A DNA stretch of 64,000 nucleotides, taken from the NCBI RefSeq assembly GCF_041088075.1, contig NZ_JBGCVY010000056.1, positions 31,071 to 95,070 on the forward strand. Direction: 5' to 3'. This document shows, piece by piece, positions 1-9,700 of the stretch. The notes under the pieces are model-generated. The model was not told the DNA's origin, did no database searches, and saw only the letters and a list, made by a program, of their open reading frames with translations. The stretch comes from Mucilaginibacter_A sp041088075. GTDB lineage: Bacteria > Bacteroidota > Bacteroidia > Sphingobacteriales > Sphingobacteriaceae. Both the position numbers and the translations under genes were made by a program. The number at the start of each line of letters is the position of its first letter. Position 1 is the stretch's first letter.

Positions 1-1514
1 TTCATTTTAGTTCCGGCCAGGTGCCAGTTCTCGCCGTACTCGCCGCCGCCGCGCAAATTTGGTACGGCGTAAATTCCGCCTTGTTCCAGCAAAATAATGT
101 TAGAAGTACTAAAAGCTGGTGTTAAATTCACCCCAAAACCACCGTAAGCATACAGCAAGGTTGGATTTTTGCCATTAAAAACAGTGTCCTTTTTGTAAGT
201 GATGATCATCGGAATTTGCGTTCCGTCTTTCGAAGGATAAAAAACCTGTTTCGATTCGTACAGTTCTGGCTCAAACTCCACGCCCGATTTTTTATACAAT
301 TCCGAATCTCCGGAAGCAATATTGTACTTAAAAATGGTGGACGGATAGACGTAAGAAGTGAACGTGTAATACGTTTCCCTGTCCTCTTTTTTCGCGCTGA
401 AACCACCGGCCGTACCAACTGCTGGCAACTCAATTTGGTGCTCCAATTTGCCGTTCATGTCGTACTGCAAAATCAGCGAAGTGGCATCTTTTAAATACTC
501 GGCAAAAAGCTTTCCGCCGCCGGTAGAAATGTTCAAAACGTTTGCTGTTTCTGCAATTAAATCCTGCCAGTTTTCCGGTTTTGGGTTGGAAGCATCAACC
601 GTAATTAGTTTATAATTTGGCGCATTCAAATTAGTGAAAATGAACAACTTGCCGCCTTCATTATCCACAATTTCCTGTTCACTGTCGAAGTTATCAACCA
701 CGTTCATCAAACTGCTTTCCGGCTTGGATAAATCCTGCAAATACAGTTCATTGCCCGTAGTGCTGTTTGCTGCGGAGATAACCAAAAAACGTTCGTCTTC
801 CGTTAGATAAGCGCCAACATACCGGCGCGGTGTTTCTGCTCCGCCAAAAACCAGTTCATCTTCAGCTTGCGGCGTATTTAATTTGTGGTAAAAAAGCTGA
901 TGGTGTTGTGTTAATCCGGCCAACGCGCTGCCTTTTTTCGGCTTTTCGTAACTGCTGTAATAAAAACCTGCGTTGCCTTTCCAAGCTAGGCCGGAGAACT
1001 TGACATCCACCAACGTATCGCCAATAACGGTTTTATTTTCCGTGGAAATCACGATCACTTTACGCCAGTCGGAACCGCCTTCCGAGATTTGGTAAGCCGC
1101 CAAACTGCCGTCTTTGCTAAAACTGATGCCGCCCAAAGAAGTGGTTCCATCCGTAGAAAAAGTATTCGGGTCGAGAAAAACCTCCGGCTTATTTTGCCCC
1201 AACTGCTGGTACAAAACCGACTGGCTTTGCAAACCATTATTTTTGTAGAAATACGTGTATTTTCCCTCGGTAAAAGGAGCACTGTATTTTTCGTAGTTCC
1301 ACAGCTTTTGCAGTTTTTTGTAAATCGCTTCGCGGAAAGGAATTTGCGCCAAATACTGCTGCGTTACCTCGTTTTCGGCTTGCACCCAGGCTTTGGTTTC
1401 TTCGGATTGATCGTCTTCCAGCCAGCGGTAAGGATCGGGAACTTCTGTTGCGAAGTAATCATCGGTAACATTTCCTTTTGCGGTTAGCGGGTAATGCAGC
1501 GTTTTTGTATTCAT
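1..1514 (-). CDS. Prolyl oligopeptidase family serine peptidase (S9A), C-terminus cut off by window
   Basis: Read on the minus strand from an ATG at 1514, the frame stays open to the window edge (about 504 residues). It begins MNTKTLHYPLTAKGNVTDDY, followed by DPYRWLED, the usual start of prolyl endopeptidases. The middle is the seven-bladed propeller part. Near the edge come YAYGGFG and NLRGGGEYG, the conserved lead-in to the hydrolase domain. The catalytic Ser, Asp and His lie beyond the window, so activity cannot be judged. No signal peptide is seen, suggesting a cytoplasmic enzyme cleaving after proline in peptides (family knowledge). It is divergent from the LpxH-like gene. Confidence 0.9.
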   Translation of the reverse strand, partial: MNTKTLHYPLTAKGNVTDDYFATEVPDPYRWLEDDQSEETKAWVQAENEVTQQYLAQIPFREAIYKKLQKLWNYEKYSAPFTEGKYTYFYKNNGLQSQSVLYQQLGQNKPEVFLDPNTFSTDGTTSLGGISFSKDGSLAAYQISEGGSDWRKVIVISTENKTVIGDTLVDVKFSGLAWKGNAGFYYSSYEKPKKGSALAGLTQHHQLFYHKLNTPQAEDELVFGGAETPRRYVGAYLTEDERFLVISAANSTTGNELYLQDLSKPESSLMNVVDNFDSEQEIVDNEGGKLFIFTNLNAPNYKLITVDASNPKPENWQDLIAETANVLNISTGGGKLFAEYLKDATSLILQYDMNGKLEHQIELPAVGTAGGFSAKKEDRETYYTFTSYVYPSTIFKYNIASGDSELYKKSGVEFEPELYESKQVFYPSKDGTQIPMIITYKKDTVFNGKNPTLLYAYGGFGVNLTPAFSTSNIILLEQGGIYAVPNLRGGGEYGENWHLAGTKM

Positions 1515-1578
1515 GTTTTTATGCGGATAGAACCGGATAACGGTTAAGCTAAATAACTATTTTTGATTGTAATTTGAC

Positions 1579-1625
1579 ATACTGTTTTTACCGGTATAAA
1601 ATTGGTGTGGTAAAAACAGCATTGG
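1579..1625. repeat. Inverted pair of the interspersed motif (ACAG variant)
   Basis: ATACTGTTTTTACC is followed by GGTATAAAATTGG and then, inverted, by GGTAAAAACAGCATT, all between the divergent peptidase and LpxH genes. Both arms are the ACAG variant of the motif found throughout the window. The arms could form a hairpin. Confidence 0.7.
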
Positions 1626-1654
1626 CACATTTCCCAATCACTTGCTTTTTACTG

Positions 1655-1662
1655 TATTTTTG
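1655..1662 (+). promoter_or_regulatory. Bacteroidota -7 box in front of the LpxH-like gene
   Basis: TATTTTTG fits the Bacteroidota -7 consensus TAnnTTTG. Only five bases separate it from the ATG, so transcription would start at or next to the start codon and the mRNA would be leaderless. No clear -33 TTG is seen 19 bases upstream, which lowers confidence. Confidence 0.5.
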
Positions 1663-1667
1663 CTGCC

Positions 1668-2456
1668 ATGGCCGTTCGCGATAAATTGTATTTTGCTTCC
1701 GATTTCCATTTGGGCGTTCCAAATTACGAGACTTCGCGCAAGCGGGAAGATTTGCTGGTGCGCTGGCTGGATTTTGTGGGGAACGATGCGGCCGAAATTT
1801 TTTTAATGGGCGATGTTTTTGATTTTTGGTTCGAATATAAAACCGTAGTGCCCAAAGGTTATGTCCGTTTTTTAGGGAAACTGGCCGAACTTTCGGATGC
1901 CGGTGTAAAGCTGTACTTTTTTAAAGGCAACCACGATATGTGGATGTTCGAATATCTGAAAACAGAATTGGGCGCAGCCATCATCAGCAACGAACTGGAA
2001 ATTAAACGCAACGGCAAAAAGTTTTTCCTGCATCATGGCGATGGTTTGGGTCCGGGCGACCAGTTTTATAAACTATTGAAGTGGTTTTTCAGAAGTAAAG
2101 TTTGCCAGTGGCTTTTTGCACGTTTGCATCCAAATTTGGGTGTAACTATTGCTTCTAAATGGAGCCGTAAAAGCAGGATCATCAACGAAAAAGAGGAAGA
2201 ATCCAAGCCCGGACAGCAGGAATGGCTGGTTACTTTTTGCAAGGAAGTTTTAAAAACGCGCTATTACGATTATATGGTGTTTGGGCATCGGCATTTGCCT
2301 TTGGACATCCAACTCAACCCAAAAAGTCGTTACATTAATCTGGGCGAATGGGTTTACCACAAAACCTATGCTGTTTTTACCGGTGAAAAATTGGAGTTGA
2401 AGTATTTTGAGAAGGAAGATTCGGAATCATCCCAAATTTCAAACACAAGCTTTTAG
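1668..2456 (+). CDS. lpxH: UDP-2,3-diacylglucosamine diphosphatase-like metallophosphoesterase (LpxH family)
   Basis: A 262-residue calcineurin-like phosphoesterase with all metal-binding blocks in order: DFHLG (near 12), GDVFDFW (near 48), GNHD (near 87), HHGDG (near 122) and FGHRH (near 204). The spacing and the early DFHLG fit LpxH, which removes UMP from UDP-2,3-diacylglucosamine in lipid A synthesis at the inner membrane face. A -7 box five bases before the ATG suggests leaderless translation and supports this start. A full copy of the interspersed motif (ACAG variant) lies inside the gene at 2368-2394, encoding AVFTGEKLE. Bacteroidota have several LpxH-like paralogues, so the exact role is inferred. 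Confidence 0.8.
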   Translation: MAVRDKLYFASDFHLGVPNYETSRKREDLLVRWLDFVGNDAAEIFLMGDVFDFWFEYKTVVPKGYVRFLGKLAELSDAGVKLYFFKGNHDMWMFEYLKTELGAAIISNELEIKRNGKKFFLHHGDGLGPGDQFYKLLKWFFRSKVCQWLFARLHPNLGVTIASKWSRKSRIINEKEEESKPGQQEWLVTFCKEVLKTRYYDYMVFGHRHLPLDIQLNPKSRYINLGEWVYHKTYAVFTGEKLELKYFEKEDSESSQISNTSF

Positions 2457-2500
2457 GATCAGCCCCAATAAATTTGTTTAAAAGCCGTATTTTTGCCCGA

Positions 2501-2512
2501 TAAAAGAAGCAT
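2501..2512 (+). repeat. Interspersed motif TAAAAGAAGCAT
   Basis: An exact core copy between lpxH and prfA, preceded by CCCGA. A possible -7 box (TATTTTTG, 2488-2495) lies just upstream, about 70 bases before prfA. Confidence 0.7.
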
Positions 2513-2566
2513 TGCCAATCTGAATAGCAGGATTAGCGGCACAAGCTTCCGTCTTCAAAAAACAAT

Positions 2567-3640
2567 ATGTTAGATAAATTAGAGGCGATTAAACAGCGCT
2601 GGCAAAACGTAGAATCTGAACTGAGCAACCCCGAGGTTACCAAAGACATGAAGCGTTACGCGCAGCTAAACCGCGAATATAAAGAGTTGGGCAAAGTGGT
2701 GGACGAATATCACGTTTACGAGAACGTGATGAGCAATATTGATGCAAACCGCGAAATCCTGGACAACGAGAAAGACGAGGAGTTTAAAGCGATGGCTAAA
2801 GCCGAACTCGACGAACTTTTGGCGAAGCAGGAAGAATTGGAATCGAAAATCAGGCTGATGCTGATCCCAAAAGACCCGGAAGATTCTAAAAATGCCATCC
2901 TCGAAATCCGTGGCGGAACCGGCGGCGATGAAGCCGCCCTTTTTGCCGGCGATTTATTCCGGATGTACACGCGTTATTTCGAGAAAAAGGGCTGGCAATA
3001 TAATATTGCGGATATTACCGAAGGCACTGCCGGCGGTTACAAAGAGGTAGTTATCGAAGTTACCGGCGAAGATGTTTATGGTTTGTTGAAATACGAATCG
3101 GGCGTTCACCGTGTGCAGCGCGTTCCAGATACCGAAACGCAGGGCCGCGTACATACTTCTGCCGCTTCTGTTGCGGTTTTGCCGGAAGCAGAAGAAGTAG
3201 ATTTTTACCTGAACCCGGCAGATGTGGAGTTGCAGACTTCGCGATCAGGCGGTGCAGGCGGACAAAACGTAAACAAGGTAGAAACCAAAGTTCAGCTCAC
3301 GCACAAACCAACCGGCATGGTGGTGGTTTGCCAGATCGAGCGTTCGCAATTGGGCAACCGCATCCGGGCGATGGAAATGCTGCGCAGTAAATTGTACGAC
3401 ATCGAGCTGCAAAAGCACAACGGCGACATTGCCGCCAAACGGAAAACAATGGTTTCAACCGGAGACAGATCGGCTAAAATCCGTACCTACAATTATCCTC
3501 AAGGGCGCGTAACCGAACACCGTATTGGCTTAACGTTGTACAACTTGCCCGCCATTATGGATGGCGATATCCAGGAAATCATTGATGCGCTACAATTTGC
3601 CGAAAATGCCGAAAAGCTAAAAGAAGGTTCTGTAGCTTAA
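2567..3640 (+). CDS. prfA: Peptide chain release factor 1
   Basis: A 357-residue class I release factor, normal length for RF1. The GGQ loop that triggers peptidyl-tRNA hydrolysis is seen in SGGAGGQNVNK (near 223-233). The tripeptide that reads UAA/UAG appears as PDT in RVPDTETQGR (near 187), matching the PxT rule of RF1 rather than SPF of RF2. The coiled N-terminal domain and conserved GGTGGDEA are also present. It is a cytoplasmic translation termination factor. It follows lpxH on the same strand after 110 bases and is followed by tRNA-Asp. Confidence 0.97.
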   Translation: MLDKLEAIKQRWQNVESELSNPEVTKDMKRYAQLNREYKELGKVVDEYHVYENVMSNIDANREILDNEKDEEFKAMAKAELDELLAKQEELESKIRLMLIPKDPEDSKNAILEIRGGTGGDEAALFAGDLFRMYTRYFEKKGWQYNIADITEGTAGGYKEVVIEVTGEDVYGLLKYESGVHRVQRVPDTETQGRVHTSAASVAVLPEAEEVDFYLNPADVELQTSRSGGAGGQNVNKVETKVQLTHKPTGMVVVCQIERSQLGNRIRAMEMLRSKLYDIELQKHNGDIAAKRKTMVSTGDRSAKIRTYNYPQGRVTEHRIGLTLYNLPAIMDGDIQEIIDALQFAENAEKLKEGSVA

Positions 3641-3658
3641 TTTTTTTCTCAAAAAAGA

Positions 3659-3688
3659 TTGCAGAAACCAAAATCAAAGCTATATTTG
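3659..3688 (+). promoter_or_regulatory. Promoter of tRNA-Asp
   Basis: TTG at 3659-3661, a 19-base spacer, then TATATTTG at 3681-3688. This matches the Bacteroidota -33/-7 promoter pattern. The tRNA begins 12 bases after the -7 box, so a start near 3693 is expected. Confidence 0.75.
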
Positions 3689-3699
3689 CAACCTCAAAC

Positions 3700-3773
3700 G
3701 GAGTGGTAGTTCAGCTGGTTAGAATGCCTGCCTGTCACGCAGGAGGTCGCGGGTTCGAGTCCCGTCCATTCCG
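3700..3773 (+). tRNA. tRNA-Asp (GTC)
   Basis: Acceptor arms GGAGTGG and CCATTCC pair, with G as discriminator. The anticodon stem-loop CCTGCCTGTCACGCAGG carries anticodon GTC, and the T-arm contains GGTTCGAGTCC. CCA is not encoded. The gene stands at the left border of an island-like block with integrase remains, so it may have served as the integration target. Confidence 0.97.
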
Positions 3774-3800
3774 CTTTTTCAATATTGAAAACAGTAAAAA

Positions 3801-3834
3801 CTTCTTAAATGACATCGTTTAAGGGGTTTTTTGT
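3801..3834 (+). terminator. Terminator after tRNA-Asp
   Basis: CTTCTTAAA (3801-3809) pairs with TTTAAGGGG (3818-3826), including two G-T pairs, and is followed directly by a run of six T. This is a plausible rho-independent terminator for the tRNA transcript. Confidence 0.55.
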
Positions 3835-4014
3835 TTTTAGGGAATACCAAATTATTCATCTTTTCACAAAGTAAAAGGGAGTCATTTTTGGGTTTGCTTA
3901 CTAACTCACGAATTAACCTGTAAAAAGTTGTATTGCAGCTTGTTCAGTTATTGAATATCTTGATTTCTAATGATTAATTAATCAATTTTATCCACTTTTA
4001 ATTAATCAAAAGCC

Positions 4015-4538
4015 ATGAGAACTACCCTCTCTTTGCTCTTTTCCCTAAGAAAGCCTAAAAATTACCGGTCAGGGGAAATGCAATTTATTTACGTTTAACC
4101 GTGGACGGCAAGCGTACCGAATTTGCTGTCAGCCGCAAATGTGATCCTGAAAGATGGGATGTTGCTACTGGCCGGGCTACCGGATCAAAAGCGGATGCCA
4201 GTACATTAAATGCTTTTTTAAATGGTATCCAATTTAAAATTCTGGAACTCCAACGCCGGATGTTGGAAGCAGACGAAACAATTACCGCTGAAACCTTGAA
4301 AAGCCGTTTTATCGGCAAGGAAGAAAAAGCACGTACCTTGCTATCCGTATTTGAAGACCACAACAAAAAGATGCGCAGCCTTGTGGGGCAGGAGTTTGAA
4401 AAAAGCACCTTGCAACGTTATGAAACCTGCTTAATGCAGGCCAAAGATTTTATGCTTTTGCAGTATAACATTTCAGATATTTCTGTAACGAAGATCAATA
4501 TCGCTTTTTTAAATGATTTTAAATACTGCCTGCGCAGT
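4015..4538 (+). pseudogene. Tyrosine recombinase (phage-type integrase), frameshifted and truncated
   Basis: The ATG at 4015 opens MRTTLSLLFSLRKPKNYRSG, the usual arm-binding start of Bacteroidota integrases. At about 4080 the frame is lost. Continuing one frame over gives IYLRLTVDGKR, the expected next block, so one base seems to be missing in the A run before TTTATTTA. The second frame runs through the SAM-like core-binding domain and stops matching near residue 175 at FKYCLRS, where transposase-like sequence begins. The whole catalytic domain (R...HxxR...Y) is absent. It sits about 240 bases from tRNA-Asp, and is probably the remnant of the enzyme that brought in the island. Confidence 0.8.
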
Positions 4539-4627
4539 GGGTATTTTCGATTCCGCCCTTGTATTTCCAAGCTTTTTTTGACAACTTCCCATTGCGGATA
4601 GTTCATCTCTGTAAACCTTGTTTGCAT
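4539..4627 (-). pseudogene. N-terminal fragment of an IS5-type transposase
   Basis: On the minus strand this reads MQTRFTEMNYPQWEVV followed by KKSLEIQGRNRKYPLR, like the first 30-40 residues of IS5-family (DUF4096) transposases. The rest is missing and it abuts the truncated integrase, so an insertion followed by deletion probably broke both genes. The family call rests on a short stretch only. Confidence 0.5.
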
Positions 4628-4770
4628 CGTTTGATTTGTGGTAAAACCAACCTACTAACAGGTTCGCATTTTTCATAATTTACACCAACTTTAAATTTAA
4701 AAATGTCTTAAATAAAAAGGGTATTATGATAGATTGTTAATAAATTTTTATATTCGTTATTGTAAACGAT

Positions 4771-5349
4771 ATGGCACTCTATCAAACACTAACAGACCAG
4801 GAATTGGTTTCTCTGTTAAGAGAAAGTGACCATACCGCATATAATGAAATCTATAATAGATATAGCGGCCCATTATACCTTCACGCATATAACAAGTTAC
4901 GTAGTCGTGAGGAAGCCATGGATATTTTACAGGAGCTTTTTAGCGTAATATGGAACAACCGTACAAAGTTGAACTTCTATACTAGTTTATCTGCCTACCT
5001 AAATACAGCTATACGTAATCGTATATTTAAACACATCGCGCATAAACAGCATCAGGAAAAATATATAACCTCAATACAGGAATCTGTTAATCGTGGTGTT
5101 TGTATAACCGACCATCTGGTTCGTCAAAATCAATTAGCTGCTATTATTGAACGTGAAATAGATGCCTTGCCTCCTAAGATGAAAGAAATATTTCTTTTAA
5201 GCCGGAAAAACCAGCTTAGCCACAAAGAAATAGCAGGCCAATTAAACATTGCCGAGCCTACAGTTAAAAAACAAGTGAATAATGCTCTTAAAATCCTCCG
5301 TGTTAAGTTAGGGTTATTCGCATTTTTGGTTTTCTTGATTAAATTTTAG
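4771..5349 (+). CDS. ECF-type RNA polymerase sigma factor (FecI-like)
   Basis: A 192-residue sigma-70 family protein. Region 2 spans roughly 25-95 (DHTAYNEIYNRYSGPLY, EEAMDILQELFSVIWNN) and region 4 roughly 130-178, with the helix-turn-helix LSHKEIAGQLNIAEPTVKKQ. It is followed by FecR, SusC and SusD in the arrangement where an outer-membrane transporter signals through FecR to the sigma factor (known Bacteroidota paradigm). It would direct RNA polymerase to the downstream operon when substrate is sensed. An unusual hydrophobic tail (LGLFAFLVFLIKF) ends the protein. Neighbouring DNA lacks the interspersed motif of the backbone. Confidence 0.93.
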   Translation: MALYQTLTDQELVSLLRESDHTAYNEIYNRYSGPLYLHAYNKLRSREEAMDILQELFSVIWNNRTKLNFYTSLSAYLNTAIRNRIFKHIAHKQHQEKYITSIQESVNRGVCITDHLVRQNQLAAIIEREIDALPPKMKEIFLLSRKNQLSHKEIAGQLNIAEPTVKKQVNNALKILRVKLGLFAFLVFLIKF

Positions 5350-5461
5350 AACAAAACTTACGCTTGTTTATCATTTATTAAATAATTATAAATTTATCTA
5401 CACCCTAAGGTAAACTTAAGGGTCTTTACTGTTATTAAGGGCAAAATATGCTCGTTTTAAA

Positions 5462-6571
5462 ATGGATAGAGATCAAATTAAGTCCTTAATTGAGAAGTAT
5501 AATGCCGGGACAGCAAATTCCGGGGAAATTGCATTGTTGGAAACATGGTATCTAAATTATAATTCAGAATTAAAGACTGATTTATCAGTTGTAGATATTC
5601 AGTTTGATGTTGATCAGGTCCGTGTCAAGTTGGCGCGGCAAATTCGACCAATGTCAGTTTGGCCACGCGTTGCGGTTGCTGCCTCCATTATGCTGCTGCT
5701 TTCCTTTGGGGGGTATTATCTCATTCATAAACGGGCAGAACAACAATCGGCACGAAACCTGGCAACGCTTATTAAACCTGGTGGTAATAAAGCAATTCTA
5801 ACATTGGCCAACGGAAAACGGATCATCTTAGATAATATTCAGAACGGCGAAATTGCGCAGCAAGGGAATGCTTCAATTACCAAAACAGCAAGGGGCGATG
5901 TGCAATATGTTGCAGGATCAGGCAGAAGTAATGAAGTGGCGTATAATACTATGGCCACTCCACGCGGTGGCCAATACCATTTGACCTTATCCGATGGTAC
6001 TAATGTTTGGCTGAATGCGGCATCATCTATCAAATTTCCTACGGTGTTTAACGGTGCTAATCGTAAGGTTGAAATAACGGGCGAAGCCTATTTTGAAGTT
6101 GCCCACAATAAAGTAATGCCATTTAGAGTAAGCTCGGGTAGCCAAATGGTAGAGGTTTTAGGTACTCATTTTAATATCAATGCTTACAATGCCGAGCCAG
6201 CTGTTAAAACTACGCTTTTAGAAGGAAGTGTTAAGGTAACCTCGGGCAGTAATAGTGTAGTAATAAAACCAGGGCAACAGGCCAGTTTAGCTAATAATGA
6301 ATTAGCTGTTTACAATGCAGATACTGAGGAAGCCATTGCTTGGAAGGATGGTATGTTCCGTTTCACCGATGAAAAACTGGAAAGCATTATGCGCAAAATT
6401 TCGCGCTGGTACGATGTAGATGTGGAATACGCCGACAGTGATGTGAAAAATATTCCCTTCAATGGTATCATTACTCATTTTGGCAGTGCTAACCAGGTAC
6501 TGCGCATGCTGGAACGTACCAAACAAGTACAGTTTAAAATTGAAGGTAAAAAGATAATCGTGATGAAGTAA
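5462..6571 (+). CDS. FecR-family anti-sigma factor
   Basis: A 369-residue protein: cytoplasmic N-terminal part (1-65), one membrane segment (about 69-87, VAVAASIMLLLSFGGYYLI), then the periplasmic FecR domain (about 160-255, TPRGGQYHLTLSDGTNVWLN) and a C-terminal DUF4974-like domain that should meet the STN domain of the SusC partner. It holds the upstream sigma factor inactive until the transporter is loaded (family knowledge). It lies 112 bases after the sigma gene and 187 bases before susC. Confidence 0.93.
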   Translation: MDRDQIKSLIEKYNAGTANSGEIALLETWYLNYNSELKTDLSVVDIQFDVDQVRVKLARQIRPMSVWPRVAVAASIMLLLSFGGYYLIHKRAEQQSARNLATLIKPGGNKAILTLANGKRIILDNIQNGEIAQQGNASITKTARGDVQYVAGSGRSNEVAYNTMATPRGGQYHLTLSDGTNVWLNAASSIKFPTVFNGANRKVEITGEAYFEVAHNKVMPFRVSSGSQMVEVLGTHFNINAYNAEPAVKTTLLEGSVKVTSGSNSVVIKPGQQASLANNELAVYNADTEEAIAWKDGMFRFTDEKLESIMRKISRWYDVDVEYADSDVKNIPFNGIITHFGSANQVLRMLERTKQVQFKIEGKKIIVMK

Positions 6572-6758
6572 CCTGAATTAAGATCATAATTAATCTTTAA
6601 ATATGCGATATGGAGAGATAAAAACTTAACCCGAAATGTTAGCTGAAAAACAATCAGGAGCATTGGCGCGCCCCTGATCAAGTACCTGCTAATCTACTCG
6701 CCAAAGGCGATACAAATAGAGCTTTGAACAATATTTTTTAGTTTAAACAGACAATCAA

Positions 6759-9700
6759 ATGTATAAAAATTTTACAAAAATTTTTTCTACGCCCTCATGC
6801 TATGTCCATAAATTCCTTAGGATCATGAAACTGGTTATCGTTATACTCATTACCACTTTAATGAACGTAAGTGCGGTCGGTTTGGCACAACGGATAACCT
6901 TTGTTAAAAGGGATGCAACTTTAAAACAGGTTTTTAACCAGATCAATAAACAAACCGGCTACAGCATACTATGGTCTGGAGAGGGTAAAAATAATGATCA
7001 GATAATTAATGCCAACTTTAACAATACTGCTTTAAAAGATGTATTGAATAAATGCCTGATCAACAGTCAATTAAATTATACAATTGAAGATAAAACCATC
7101 GTAATTAAACTTAAAGAGGTTTCCTTTTTTGATCGTGTTAAAGCAGTGCTTGCACAATATACAATTTCCGGCCGTGTGGTGGATGAAGAAGGTTTGCCGA
7201 TGCCTGGGGTAAACGTCAAGGTTTGGCAAGCTTCCCTGGGACAGCAAATCTTGTCGTTTGTTGTTACCAATAATGTTGGCGAATTTAGGATTGATGCCAA
7301 TAAAACAGATAGCATCCAGTTTTCATTTATCGGCTACGCTGCTCGCAAGTTTATTGTCTCGGGCTTGCCCAATCCATTGGTTATAAAAATGAAAACTGCT
7401 ATTGGACAGTTGGATCAGGTACAGATTGTTGCTTATGGTACAACTACCCGCCGTTTAAATACAGGTAACATTACCCAGATAAACGCCGAGGAAATTGCCA
7501 AACAGCCTGTCAGCAACGTGTTGATGGCTTTACAGGGCAGGGTTCCTGGTATGTCAATCGTACAGACTACAGGTGTTTCGGGTTCTGCGCCCACTGTGCG
7601 AATCAGAGGGGCCAATTCTATAGGAGCGGGGCTTTCTCCTTTATATATATTAGACGGTGTACCTATCGCGGAAACTCAAAATGCAGTGAATGGGAGTAAT
7701 CTGGGGGTAAACGGAATCAGCGGATTAGAAGGAATAAACCCGGCAGATGTGGAAAGTATAACTGTTTTGAAAGATGCAGATGCTACTGCAATATACGGAT
7801 CACGCGGGGCAAATGGGGTGATCTTAATTACAACTAAGAAAGGAAAGGCGGGTGCCGCATCGGTAAACTTTAACGCATATACCGGTTTTGCTAAGGTCGC
7901 CCATTTCGATAATATGCTGGATGTGCATCAATATAATGCCATGCGCCGTGAAGCTTTAAAGAATAATGTCATCACGCAAACAGCAGCCAATTCCCCCGAT
8001 CTGTTTACCTGGGATACAGTACATGTGCATAACTGGCAAAAAGAATTGATTGGAGGTACGGCCGTTACCAATAATGCCAACATTTCGGTTTCTGGCGGTT
8101 CCGGTGGCAATACCATATATGCTGATGCAGGTTATCAAAACCAGGGAACAGTTTTTCCCGGTGATGCGAATGATGAGCGTAAATCTATTCGTGTAAATGC
8201 CAACCATGTTTCACCTAACGGAAAGTTAACATTGGGCATTATTTCTGGTTATAGCGTAAGCACTTTGAATTTGCAGGGCTTGGATTTAACCAGCAACATT
8301 TTTAATGCACCGTCATATCCACTTTATACGGATACAGGAGCTCCTAATTATCAGGGCGTCAATGGATTTCCATATGCGTATACACTGCAGCCCTTCCATA
8401 GTGAGACAGATACTTATAATGGTCATGCAACGCTGTCATACAAAGTATTGAAAGGTCTTGACCTAAAAGTTGATGCCGGTTTTAATAACACTGTCGTTTC
8501 ACAACGCCAAACCAATCCCCTGATATCACTTGATCCTACAGAAAATACCAGCGGTAACTTGCAGGTAGCGGATGATAAAAGCAATACTTGGATCGTTGAG
8601 CCACAAATTAATTACAACCTGCAGTATAAAAAAAGCAATATTGGCTTCCTGATAGGTATGTCATTTCAAAAAACCAATAGCACAAGCTCAACAGTCTATG
8701 GTGATAATTTTACAAACGAAGCCCTAATCAATAATGTGGGCTCGGCTGGTACGGTCAGCTATTCAGCTTCAGATAGCCAGTATGCGTATACGGCATTATT
8801 TGGAAGATTAAACTACGATTTCGACCAGGAATTTTTAGCGAACATAAGCTATAGACGAGATGGTTCATCGCGCTTCGGCCCAAATAACCGCTTTGGTAAT
8901 TTTGGTTCCGCTGGCTTTGGATGGATTTTCACTAAAGAAGCATTAATAGAAAAAAGCCTGCCTTTTTTAAGCTACGGAAAAATCCGAGTTAGTTATGGTA
9001 TCAACGGCAATGACAATGTCGGAGATTACCAATATATTTCTACCTACAGCGTGTCACCGGCTAACAGTGTTACAAGTTATCAGGGTAATGCACTAACACC
9101 TGGTGTATTAGCCAACCCGAATTTTCATTGGGAAGAAAATCGTAAGTTAGAATTCGGCATTGAACTCGGCGCATTTAGAGATCGAATATTAGCAACAGCT
9201 TCTTTTTTTCGCAACCGCACCGATAACCAGCTAATCCAATATCAAATACCAACGCAAACAGGCTACGCATCATATCTTGCAAATTTTCCGGCCTTGCTTC
9301 AAAACCAGGGATGGGAGTTTACACTAAATACCATTAATTTGGATTACAAAGTATTCAGCTGGAAAAGTTCGTTTAATGTTGCCTTTAGTCACAATAAGCT
9401 GTTAAGTTTTCCAAATATTCAAAATACCGCTTACGCCCAAACTTTGTTTGTCGGACAGTCAATTACCTCGATACAAGGCTATGTTTTTAACGGTTTATCA
9501 AACAAGGGTGTTCCAACTTACAAAGACCTAAACAGCGATGGTGTCATTAACACTGCTGATCGTGTCATCCTCGGCAACAAAGACCCGTTAACGGGTGGAA
9601 TGAGTAATGATTTCAAATACAAGGGGTTTCAATTAAGTTTTTTTATTGACTACGCCCGTTTTAATAGTTATAACCCGGCCATTAATGCTTCGCGGTCTGG

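Noticed and set aside
4418..4538. Continuation of the transposase fragment leftwards as a longer gene
   Set aside because: Left of about 4538 the minus-strand frame is only the shadow of the integrase; similarity to a transposase stops near KYPLR.
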